Assembly: GCA_964605655.1 (NCBI GenBank)
Contig: CAZSDK010000009.1
Coordinates: forward strand, 1-64,000
DNA: 64,000 nucleotides
Direction: 5' to 3'
Origin: JAKLIX01 sp964605655
Lineage (GTDB): Bacteria; Bacteroidota; Bacteroidia; Bacteroidales; CAIXZF01
Position numbers and translations under genes: made by a program. The notes beneath the pieces were generated by a model. That model ran no database searches and was not told where the DNA came from. It saw only the letters and a list, made by a program, of their open reading frames with translations. Shown one piece after another: positions 36,801 to 40,277 of the stretch. Within the stretch, counting starts at the first letter, position 1. Every line of letters begins with the position of its first letter.

Positions 36801-37659
36801 GGATGCCGAAGGTGTTGGTGGTGTTATAGACCAGCATCACATTATTGCCGGCGCCATTGAGTGCCCAGCCAAGATTGATCTGGGAAGAAGAGATAGCCGT
36901 GGCGGTGAAATTGGTGGGAGGCAGAATGGAAGGAGGTGAATAGGTGAAGATAAGTCCGGTAGGCGGTATACAGGTAGTTGAGAGTGTACAGGTAGCGGAA
37001 TTGGAACTACCAGATGCAGTAGCAGACCAGTCGGAAGTGGTTTGACGATTGTTGTAATCGGTATTGGCAGCACCCCTCAATCCGACCTGGACGGTGGTTG
37101 AGGAAGAATAAACGTAAGTGGAACCGTCATATTTGAGAAACGCTTTATTGGTCGATTCCTCGAGAACGATTGCAAAAGTAAAGACACATCCTGCATAGGA
37201 TGATCCATAAGGTTTAAAGTTATACCACTCAACAGTACAAGTACGGTTGGGTGCTGTACCTTCGGTTTTATATCTCAGTTGGGTGTTGGCGTCGATGCCC
37301 TGGAGGTCTCTGGCAAGGGGAGCAATAACCCCTCCGTTGCCTCCTGAGGTTGCCGCCGTAGTAGTGGAGATCGGCTTATATCCAAAACTGCCGTTGTAAC
37401 CGAAAATAAGATATCCGTTACAACTGATCGTGCTGATCGTAGTCCGGTCCACACCATTGAAATTGAAGGTAAAACCGATGGGAATGCTGAGATAGGTATT
37501 TTCATCAAGGCCCGAACCCGAACCCAAAACAGTCGCCCCGCTCAAAGGAGTGTAGGTGGCACTGCTCTGTGTGAAGGTATAGGCGTTGATCAGCTGCCCA
37601 TAAGTCGTTCCGGCAGCAAACAAGAGTACCGGAATCAGAAGCGTAAATAGTTTTTTCAT
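21820..37659 (-). CDS. Giant T9SS-secreted modular adhesin-like protein (5,279 residues)
   Basis: This is one uninterrupted reading frame. An in-frame ATG exists at 37770, but MKKLFTLLIPVLLFAAGTTYG at 37659 is a clear signal peptide and the likely start. Approximate domains: N-terminal beta domain 22-243; Fn3 245-350; MAM/adhesin-like jelly roll 352-517; Fn3-like 520-607; GEVED-type domain 608-758 (VYIDWNQNGSFD, GETEDYLV); CARDB-like 767-870; a second jelly roll 887-1070; then about 3,800 residues of Ig/PKD-like repeats (four families) broken by a cohesin-like domain at 2712-2854. The C-terminal part has a small beta domain near 4887-4950, dockerin-like repeats 4951-5040, a second cohesin-like domain 5054-5184 and a type A T9SS sorting domain 5190-5279 (SNYPNPF, ending SGRMVISR). 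It has no recognisable enzyme domain. It should be exported by Sec, cross the outer membrane by T9SS and be surface-attached or released. A role in adhesion, biofilm or gliding is inferred from architecture only. It has its own promoter and terminator. Confidence 0.93.
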   Translation of the reverse strand: MKKLFTLLIPVLLFAAGTTYGQLINAYTFTQSSATYTPLSGATVLGSGSGLDENTYLSIPIGFTFNFNGVDRTTISTISCNGYLIFGYNGSFGYKPISTTTAATSGGNGGVIAPLARDLQGIDANTQLRYKTEGTAPNRTCTVEWYNFKPYGSSYAGCVFTFAIVLEESTNKAFLKYDGSTYVYSSSTTVQVGLRGAANTDYNNRQTTSDWSATASGSSNSATCTLSTTCIPPTGLIFTYSPPSILPPTNFTATAISSSQINLGWALNGAGNNVMLVYNTTNTFGIPVEGTTYEVGNTISGGGTVLYSGNGTSFSHSGLTPATMYYYRAYSVNGSLVYSNGAVANATTLCVPAIPPYYEGFEGITVNNELPPCWTATSIGSKTRTYIAPTGSYNQIPHSGSKFGSYYYYPYSGSDGWFFTRQVHLEAGQTYLAGIWYITDGYSGWNAFEMYYGTAATAASMTNFVAGVYNQMNTSYLPMNSSFIATTTGDYYFGLRMNNNGVPYYFTIDDFSVELLTLPNCAINPSPADGATGTLRNPTLSWGNGGMATDYDVYAGTTNPPPFYANTTATSISGIGFPANSTVYWKVVPHNILGYAVGCPTWSFTTGSSFQYCNSSATSNTDEDIVNVTLNTLNNTSASNCNMYTDYTGLTPTNLIGSFTYPMAVTWNRCGDGPLYYTTTLGVYIDWNQNGSFDVPSELAMVGGPYYNSALTQYTFSGNITVPLTAVGGQTRMRLVLVESSSTSPCGTYSWGETEDYLVNIIPYDKDLTMLNWVGPKDDCNLTANELVTVTYKNLGLQAQNNYNLKYYNGTSWVTENVTTPINPGETKTYTFTTPLDAGTFGEYVCQAAVELAGDVIPTNDLISGIKVRNYPTILVTDPEVTLLPGPYYQEFDAGNAYWYPNGVNNQWVLGTPAKTFLNGAKSAPNAWVTQLTGNYSNNSFCWVESPCFDLSQLLNPLVSLDLKYQTEANWDGALLMSSIDNGSTWYLVGDIYQPTNWYNDTATNGLPVWGGQSAGNDYVNAIHALSGLAGQPSVKLGVLFIGDEYVNFEGVAFDNVRVYESTILFASCPDINIEGTVGDTLNLKVKGGQPPYNVSWTPNLNLSCNDLLCGSGCTPQNCLKPIAAPPVTTTYTAKVWDSKYPVADTTYATATVFHYPELVVNADYDADVCDTARTQIWAFTQGGVPPYVYEWSPVSTLSNPTISNPVATPNNTTTYTVTVTDALGFIDIDNVTITTHSGYPNVDIHPNGGSVCTGDGILLTATGGWSYQWSVYPVASDPSVNGSTAMSINAHPTVNNTKYTCVIYSDCGVGSDFVIIGVKQRPVVSLAPFSPAGHCVYADPVTLTGGNPAGGVYSGNGVVDGVFYPDVAGAGTHIITYTYTSPVNGCPNSATQPMIVYPRPNMVFNIPDDVQCVDAPAYVLTGGLPLNGTYSGDGVDNGIFYPDVAGVGTHAITYEFISQYGCYDFRVDSIYVLPLPVVTLDLNDSVCINSGSFELTGGLPPGGVYSGPGVSAGIFDPLAAGVGVHTISYYYDAEPGENGCDEIVATGTIEVWGLPEITADLPNEFVCEGTSVTKTFELSGPGPWVVNWSINGVAQPAWNVSASPFELTWIPPVGETEYAILDVEDANGCYNDIQDIVFTTTVNEYPSPYFVVMNDDDGIYCEGTGGISVGLSGSEPNVTYRLWKDGAYTGNEFVPSDVPNYVLGSAFWFPVNQTLDGDYYVEAISNVEPTKCSRFMLDTIHITTMDINILLAGEFPYVGTPNPEICLGGTNLVFLGVENLQLFDGPWDINWYEPEWEFDSNMYADILTYPTHSKYYYVTVSNLNGCMDNDSIWVEVNNPPSVEITANDPNPVCANSCITLNTEVTQGDGTNTTGYVWYPDVNVDPPFSAASPQVCANLNTTYTVVVTDDNGCEGSASYDVLVIPSPNVVFTGIPTHNICPAGQGPNSWTLPLNVPTIGSGDYSYSWTSEPAGFTSTLRDPLVNPTATTVYTVVITDNVSGCTGTGTYTVVVNDPIVVNLGTSFNICNGTAANLFANIQSGGFAPFSFTWNPALSPTQNPTVIPPDNNTTVYTVTVYDFYGCYGTANVAVTTGNVPVAHAGPNVTICEGSCTTLIGSGGTSYQWFIDGGDNPSTPITGVQVNPDVQVCPTVTTLYELRVTSPCGAAISHVLVTVNPATDLDVWMVPTEFCQFDQPITIIGTPTDANGTFTGTGITDNGDGTAIFTPDAAGNYNVTYTYLNEFGCTYSIDVPVVVHPAPEVTLAPIEPVCLNTAPFVLTGGLPLGGVYSGDGVVGNSFDASIAGIGTHTVLYTYTDGIGCSASAEIEIVVNPLPEIFDVTITNNGHYCNYPSPVGPTISLSGSAPLGSGITYHLVLNGAFTSQALPAIGAPISFGPQTATGVYTVVATNSSTGCSQIMNGSVTVVQDALPTVYNVTGGGSYCAGGTGVAISMDNSNYGITYELYRNNSPTGITHPGVSGPFSFDDVTAAGTYTVIATNDVTGCQMTMAGSATVNVLALPFRRLVGIGNNFVQSITACPGTHIMIKLNLADMGVVYELYYNGQPTGLTRTRANALSPTWESSNWAPGVYTVVGTTQNPPYYCQQQMNGSATINYYAPISVVTNPANAFIDEGGSASFHVVATGDNPGYQWYVSSDNGGSWTAVDDASPYYEGVNTSTLNVLNATYDMTRYLYRVSISGPCNQVNSAAATLYIDPIPYVYLQDVTECASNSVQVPIVFTNADSINAISLTIYYDNTDFSYTGYTGLNPSLLSSQLSVFAAFNWIRISYFDVSNTINTNHGTFPFMNLIFDAHNAGGTVHNLNFDLVEQGVCELSKINGEILINSQNYPDHFVNGTATIVELPVIADVTVDDGEICEHENLYLHVTASHPEGLSYAWTGPNGFTSTSADPSIMDATPDATGTYYVTVSSLENNCVASGSVNVIVHPEPALQTVWTPNGMFACAGSGVEVALLGSEVGVAYELFLEPNNVTPVAIAVGNGGPVTFGPQPVSGSYVVKATSIYGCIRWMTGTATVVINPQPLWFYVTGGGHYCAGGDGRELKLNGSQIGVQYTLLLNACCCQADSIVMTVVGTGSPLSFGYHTTPGYYSVVAVNPQSGCSNNMIGCIPIVIDPLPTAHIQGNSSVCYGSCADLQLNMTGKAPFTIVLSDGTNTFTASSNGFSTLVNVCPLATTTYTIVSVTDANNCTNTGTGSATVTIWSLPEVIVSNTSPVCIGGSVNLHAAANGFGPFTFAWTGPNGFTSTDANPVIPVSTLDHNGVYTVVVTDGNGCVNTGQTTVTIYPLPTVTLEANSPCVGGTLTIYASVQGTGPFTYNWSGPNNASGTTESLVIEPAQLVHAGIYYVTVTDAHNCVNTGEIEVIVHALPVVTCGNNSPVCVGENINLTAEATGTAPFSYSWTGPDFMSTEQNPVLANATLEMAGDYVVTVYDEYQCMNTCTTTVIVNPLPQVCPVYVTEPNVYCFGCIPPKVWLGCSQVGVNYELYRGGVSTGLIVAGDGDSISFGPTSIPGWYTVRAVNATTGCVNWMYGQVEIIEQAPPTATLSGDVICYGETAEMNLVLTGDTYWNVIIYDGVHKDTLYITSSPYTYIPGSGPHILAPTVTTTYHVLLVSDRVCYNVGNSATVVVNPLPNQYQMTGSGYYCNGIGQFVGLNGSQVGVEYTLWKEGMVIATVMGTGGPISFGPQPDGIYTATAVFVSTGCHRSMIGQAIILPNPDLIGYEVSGGGWYCADGSGVNVYLSGSQLGKEYKLLLGGLYTGTTLIGTGNPLTFTGVMNPGIYTVLMFDPISTCTRNMNGSATVEVKVKPTANINGSATICYGDVATLHVTLTGNGPWTFGITDGYTSKVHHSNVALWDSIVNPPASRTYTLTSVVDMYCQNSGTGSAVITVNSPTPFIMTGGGSFCAGGIGVVVGLSGSEVDVNYALLINGIGTGVVLTGTGNPLSFGLQTTPGTYTVVATSVANGCSRTMNGVAVITINPLPDLFNVTGGGSCCIGCNHVFVCLDGSQTGIRYELYINGQPTGMYKNGNGQPFCYDYATIAGIYTIKAVNMQTGCWTWMNGSAEVILYPTAQANISGGASICWGESATLTVTFTAGTAPFSFGLSAGTGPIVTYNNITDNPYQILVTPNVTTTYTLAWVSDIYGCYNNITTGAATIEVTQLPGVSLGTFNPVCIDAPSFTLTGGLPAGGVYSGVGVDNGVFYPSLAGAGSHVITYTYTNGQGCQGEATSSIIVNPLPVVSFDGLDDGYCVDAPAVTLVGNPAGGTFSGPGIINLGNGIATFTPSLAGVGGPYTITYSYTDENGCYAEYSDQVTVVALPNVYFIGLAGSYCLNNPAVELTGFPVGGTFSGNGIINDHFFDPATAGVGTYSITYSYTSGQYCTSSYTLTVTVLPLPQDCAFEGGGICCIGCSVNGYLNCLTDPNVSYQLMKGNLPVGLPKTGNGYNLVWEIFLAGDYHVVATDLTTGCSRVMSGVINVQIIPQPTAVLSGTTSICQGQCATLNVDLTGTAPWEVYLYDGNDTTVYGNIWTSPWTVQVCPSTTTTYLVVSLTDANCGAYGFGEAVVTVNPAPSIYNVTGGGTICEGGAGVVIGLDGSQTGVYYDLYLDGVSTGVVIPGTGAALSFGLQNNAGTYTVHSVSAITCDYVMNGNAVINTIPAPVVELAPIANVCLGTPAFLLTGGYPVGGIYYVDGIQVTYFDPQGVGAGLHNVEYMYEDLYGCSGSASQTVTVYSVPSVTLMPFAAVCFDAPEFALGGGSPVGGTYYVNGVPATSFDPSAYGAGTYQILYAYTDGNGCYGEASQNLVVNPMPYVIFAQFAEPFCLNGNPVQLTGGYPAGGVYSGQHVISGYFNPVEVGDFEITYTYTDGNGCVATAIQTASVVSCAVYTLTGQVTYDNTAQTVMNNVTVNLMLNGTTVASTLTNTNGGYEFTNLAPGVYTVAAASTKPWGGVNSNDALLIMKHFAMITPLTGIRLVGANVNGDATVNSIDALMVAKRFVNQISSFPVGDWAFEVKTVVITNADAVNNFKALCYGDVNGSYTPPFVKTPPTVNLNMSGVKEIRSYESFELPIQVTSALKVGAISLVINYPENLIDVEGVVVNNAASNVLYTALNGELRISWYNMKEIRLAENDALVTLQLKARNLTDVTNGELELILDGISDLGDRNAVSLQNVNLTYPKLSVGTLEYSISNYPNPFKAVTEITYTLPENGNVTLRVYNLLGDVVAVLVNNVAQAANTYQITFDGSDLVPGVYTYKIEVNGQSKEYVKSGRMVISR
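21823..22090 (-). other. T9SS type A C-terminal sorting domain
   Basis: This is the last ~90 residues of the giant protein. The pattern is SNYPNPFKAVTEITYTLPE, then TLRVYNLLGDVVAVL, the GVYTYKIEVNGQ turn and a basic end SGRMVISR. It is the standard signal for outer-membrane export by the type IX system, usually removed by the sortase PorU. Confidence 0.92.
22130..22500 (-). other. Cohesin-like domain near the C-terminus
   Basis: Segments FELPIQVTSALKVGAISLVI, VNNAASNVLYTALNGELRIS and NDALVTLQLKARN follow the strand order of cohesin folds. The assignment is by pattern; it directly follows the dockerin-like repeats. Confidence 0.55.
22530..22810 (-). other. Dockerin-like EF-hand repeat pair
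   Basis: Repeat 1 is GGVNSNDALLIMKHF (degenerate loop). Repeat 2, ANVNGDATVNSIDALMVAKRF, follows the dockerin calcium-loop spacing (N-x-N-x-D-x-x-V-N-x-x-D) with the following helix. A further DVNGSYTPP lies at its end. In cellulosomes such repeats bind cohesins; here they sit next to one in the same chain. Confidence 0.65.
22990..34440 (-). repeat. Array of Ig/PKD-like repeat modules in the giant gene
   Basis: By eye at least four families of ~75-95 residues occur. A (about 11 copies): TGG-P-GG-YSG-GV then AG-GTH-ITYTYT. B (about 13 copies): VTGGG-YC-GG, GSQ-GV-Y-L, SFG, GTYTVVA, GC-MNG. C (5 copies): PTA-I-G-IC-G, TTTYT. D (4 clear copies): SPVC-G, WTGPNGF. Each module has one Cys near its start and one near its end. 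Most end in a Pro-rich linker such as VNPLP. Confidence 0.85.
29130..29525 (-). other. Internal cohesin-like domain of the giant protein
   Basis: Residues about 2712-2845 contain SNSVQVPIVFTNADSINAIS, LTIYYDNTDFSYTG, AAFNWIRISYFDVS and FPFMNLIFDA. Strand order and the ISY/ISW motif match the C-terminal cohesin-like domain, so the two are probably the same fold. Confidence 0.5.
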
Positions 37660-37836
37660 AAAACTGTGGTTTTTGTTAATTATTAAATGATTCAATTCAT
37701 TTCTGGAACGAAAATCGGCCCTTGAGGAGGACCTAAATAAAGAAAGGATGGTAAACGCTTTTGTTTCCATAATTAAGTTCTTTATAATCAGACACTTTGA
37801 ATTATCAGTGGGGTGTTATATGTATTGATTAACCTG

Positions 37837-37867
37837 CAAAATAAAAACATTATCCACGATTTTACAA
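37837..37867 (-). promoter_or_regulatory. Candidate promoter of the giant gene
   Basis: Minus-strand TTATTTTG (37844-37837) is one base off the -7 consensus, and TTG (37867-37865) lies exactly 20 bases upstream. It implies a leader of about 170 bases before the ATG at 37659. Confidence 0.45.
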
Positions 37868-38087
37868 AAAAATTGAAAAAAAAATGCCCTCCTGCCCTGT
37901 TCCTCTTTTTCCCGGGGCACAAGTCCATCATAGGTTTAGTATTGAACGGATGTTGTACTAAGTATGACAATATGGTAACTTGTTAATTTTCAGTATATTA
38001 AATCGGTGTGTTATATATATTTTTAATAATTTCTCTTTCCTTCCGTTTTATACACCTTTCAGGGCTTTTGGGTTACACTCTACCCTT

Positions 38088-38102
38088 AAAATCAGTGATT
38101 TT
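38088..38102. promoter_or_regulatory. 15-base palindrome, possible operator
   Basis: AAAATCA-G-TGATTTT is a perfect 7-1-7 inverted repeat in the long gap between the giant gene and pepD. Its size suits a dimeric regulator site, but nothing ties it to a particular protein. Confidence 0.35.
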
Positions 38103-38430
38103 GCTCTTTACACCTCTGAAGCCTGCCATTTTCCCGGCCTTTGAATGAACTGAGACAGATAAAATGGCGTCATTACTGTAAAAAAACAAAATCTGCATCA
38201 AACAATACGGATTAACAAAGATAAGTATTTATTGCCAAAAGTAAAGAGTTTTTTTCAACAGCCTTTCCGCCAATTGTTAATTATCGTTAAATGGCCCGCC
38301 CCCTCTGCCCTGTCCCCGGAACTTCCTCCCCTCCTCCTGTCAGCACTGCTTTACCTGATTTTAGCCGTGGTGAAAGTACGATAAAAATGAGGCTTCCTGC
38401 CACCCCTCCGTGAAAAATATCAATAATGCC

Positions 38431-38459
38431 TTGTTAATAACTGGATTGTGCTACCTTTG
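38431..38459 (+). promoter_or_regulatory. Promoter of pepD
   Basis: TTG (38431-38433) and TACCTTTG (38452-38459) are separated by 18 bases and lie about 28 bases before the pepD ATG. This is a good match to the -33/-7 promoter of the phylum. Confidence 0.7.
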
Positions 38460-38487
38460 TGTCTATAAACATTAATAACTCATTTCT

Positions 38488-39957
38488 ATGAATGAAGAAC
38501 TTCTTCAGCTACAACCACGGGAGGTTTGGAATAACTTCCGTCAACTGACCCAGGTCCCCAGACCTTCCAAGAAGGAAGAAGGGGTCATCGAACTGGTTAA
38601 AAACTTTGGTGAAAAACTTGGCCTTCAGACCATCGTCGACGAGGTGGGTAACGTCATCATCAAAAAACCGGCCACCCCCGGTATGGAAAACCGCATGGGA
38701 GTGATCCTCCAGGGTCACCTCGACATGGTGCCCCAGAAAAACTCGGAAACGGTCCACGACTTCGAAAAAGATCCCATACAAGTATATATTGACAAAGACT
38801 GGGTCAAAGCCAAAGGAACCACCCTGGGTGCCGACAACGGTATGGGCGTGGCCGCCGCCATGGCCGTGCTGGCCTCCGACAGCATCCCCCACGGGCCCGT
38901 CGAAGGCCTGTTCACCATCGACGAAGAGACGGGCATGACCGGCGCCTTCAACCTGAAACCCGGCATCCTTGAAGGAGATATCCTCCTTAACCTCGACTCG
39001 GAAGATGAAGGGGAATTGTATGTGGGATGTGCCGGTGGGACCAACGCCACCTCCACCTTCACCTGCCACCCTGAGCCTTTCCCCCAGGGTTATGTGGCCT
39101 ACCGACTGAGCCTCACCGGCCTCAAGGGAGGACATTCCGGTCTCGACATCAACCTGGGAAGGGCCAATGCCAACAAGCTGCTCTTCCGATACCTCAACCA
39201 TGCTTCCCGCAAACACGGACTGAGGATCAGCCACATCGACGGAGGCAGCCTCCGCAATGCCATACCCAGGGAAGCCTTTGCCCTGGTCGCCGTCCCGGAA
39301 GGCAGGGAAAAGGATTTCCTTTCCTGTATCGGGAAAAACGCTGCCCTGTATCAAAAGGAATATGCCGTCACAGAACCCGGCTTTTCTTTCACCGCAACTC
39401 CTGCCGACAAACCGGCAACGCTCATCGACGAAGCCACCCAGCAAAAGCTCATCCAGGCCGTCAACGTATGCCCTAACGGGGTGGTCCGCATGAGCGACAC
39501 CATGCCCGGACTCGTGGAGACTTCCACCAACCTGGCCATCGTCAAGTCCGACAACCATTATATCCAGGTCATCAGCCTCCTCAGGAGCTCGGTCGACTCT
39601 GCCAAAGATTACCTGGGCGAGACGGTCGAAAACCTGTTCGACCTGGCCGGCGCCGACACCGTGCTCGATGGAAGCTACCCGGGATGGAAACCGAACCCTG
39701 ACTCGGCCATACTGAAGACCATGAAAGAAGTCTACAACCAACATTTTAATAAAATACCAGAGATCAAGGCCATCCATGCCGGACTCGAATGTGGCATCCT
39801 CGGCGGGGCTTATCCCCACTGGGACATGATCTCCTTCGGACCCACCATCCGCCACCCCCACTCCCCCGATGAAGGGGTCCACATTCCCTCGGTCGGGAAA
39901 TTCTGGACCTTCCTCCTGGAGACCCTTAAAAATGTCCCTGAAAAGAAATTGTCGTAA
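38488..39957 (+). CDS. pepD: Aminoacyl-histidine dipeptidase (Xaa-His dipeptidase, M20)
   Basis: This 489-residue zinc peptidase of the M20C family cleaves dipeptides, classically with C-terminal histidine. Metal and catalytic residues are visible: H77 and D79 in LQGHLDMVPQK, D116 in GTTLGADNGMGVAAAMA, and D145-E146-E147 in FTIDEETGMTGAF. D-S-E-D-E-G and the dimerisation domain with GGHSGLDINLGRANANKLL follow, then a late metal site in HAGLECGIL. It is probably cytosolic (no signal peptide). Its own promoter lies just upstream. It is followed by rpmH, which has a separate promoter. Confidence 0.96.
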   Translation: MNEELLQLQPREVWNNFRQLTQVPRPSKKEEGVIELVKNFGEKLGLQTIVDEVGNVIIKKPATPGMENRMGVILQGHLDMVPQKNSETVHDFEKDPIQVYIDKDWVKAKGTTLGADNGMGVAAAMAVLASDSIPHGPVEGLFTIDEETGMTGAFNLKPGILEGDILLNLDSEDEGELYVGCAGGTNATSTFTCHPEPFPQGYVAYRLSLTGLKGGHSGLDINLGRANANKLLFRYLNHASRKHGLRISHIDGGSLRNAIPREAFALVAVPEGREKDFLSCIGKNAALYQKEYAVTEPGFSFTATPADKPATLIDEATQQKLIQAVNVCPNGVVRMSDTMPGLVETSTNLAIVKSDNHYIQVISLLRSSVDSAKDYLGETVENLFDLAGADTVLDGSYPGWKPNPDSAILKTMKEVYNQHFNKIPEIKAIHAGLECGILGGAYPHWDMISFGPTIRHPHSPDEGVHIPSVGKFWTFLLETLKNVPEKKLS

Positions 39958-39963
39958 AATTTC

Positions 39964-39993
39964 TTGCAGGAATCATTTTTCTTCCTAACTTTG
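39964..39993 (+). promoter_or_regulatory. Promoter of rpmH
   Basis: TTG (39964-39966) and TAACTTTG (39986-39993) have 19-base spacing and lie 22 bases before the rpmH ATG. It matches the Bacteroidota consensus closely. Confidence 0.75.
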
Positions 39994-40015
39994 CACCCCT
40001 CAAAATTCATCAGCC

Positions 40016-40171
40016 ATGAGCAAGCGTACCTTTCAGCCATCAAACAGAAAAAGAAAGAACAAACACGGCTTCCGTGAAAGAATGTCAACAGCCAATGGCA
40101 GGAAAGTGCTTGCCTCACGCAGAAGCAAAGGCAGGAAGAAACTGACTGTCTCCGACGAATACGTAGGTTAA
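40016..40171 (+). CDS. rpmH: 50S ribosomal protein L34
   Basis: This 51-residue basic protein begins MSKRTFQPSNRKRKNKHGFR and continues with ERMSTANGRKVLASRRSKGR, the invariant core of bacterial L34. It continues to KKLTVSDEYVG, a tail seen in this phylum. It is part of the large ribosomal subunit. It has its own promoter and a terminator and so forms a single-gene unit. In many bacteria rpmH neighbours dnaA, rnpA and yidC; here none of these is adjacent. Confidence 0.97.
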   Translation: MSKRTFQPSNRKRKNKHGFRERMSTANGRKVLASRRSKGRKKLTVSDEYVG

Positions 40172-40212
40172 CAGGATGCTGACCCCTCAGCTTCCGTTAC
40201 AATAAAAAGAGA

Positions 40213-40242
40213 AAAGCGTCTCCGAATAGGGGCGCTTTTTTT
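40213..40242 (+). terminator. Intrinsic terminator of rpmH
   Basis: AAAGCGTCTC pairs with GGGGCGCTTT (ten pairs, two of them G-T) around a short CGAATA loop, followed by a run of T. Confidence 0.85.
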
Positions 40243-40277
40243 ATTTTCGCAGGATATTACATTAAAATCCATCCACC

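Larger units (their letters stand above)
37660..38487. other. Gene-free AT-rich region upstream of the giant gene and pepD
   Basis: No gene is seen in 828 bases between two divergent starts. It holds the candidate promoter of the giant gene, the pepD promoter, a 15-base palindrome AAAATCA-G-TGATTTT (38088-38102), an inverted repeat GCCATTTT/AAAATGGC (38125-38132 and 38161-38168) and a lone minus-strand TATCTTTG (38223-38216). It is much the largest non-coding gap in the window. Confidence 0.7.

Noticed and set aside
21820..37659. Reading the giant gene as several fused or mis-assembled genes
   Set aside because: The frame is continuous with a single signal peptide at one end and a single sorting domain at the other, and the repeat boundaries are smooth. 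Repeat collapse or expansion in assembly remains possible but cannot be seen from the sequence.
38509..39882. 457-residue open frame on the minus strand opposite pepD
   Set aside because: pepD on the other strand is a clear full-length family member, and the antisense translation shows no recognisable motif. It is a by-product of GC-rich third positions.
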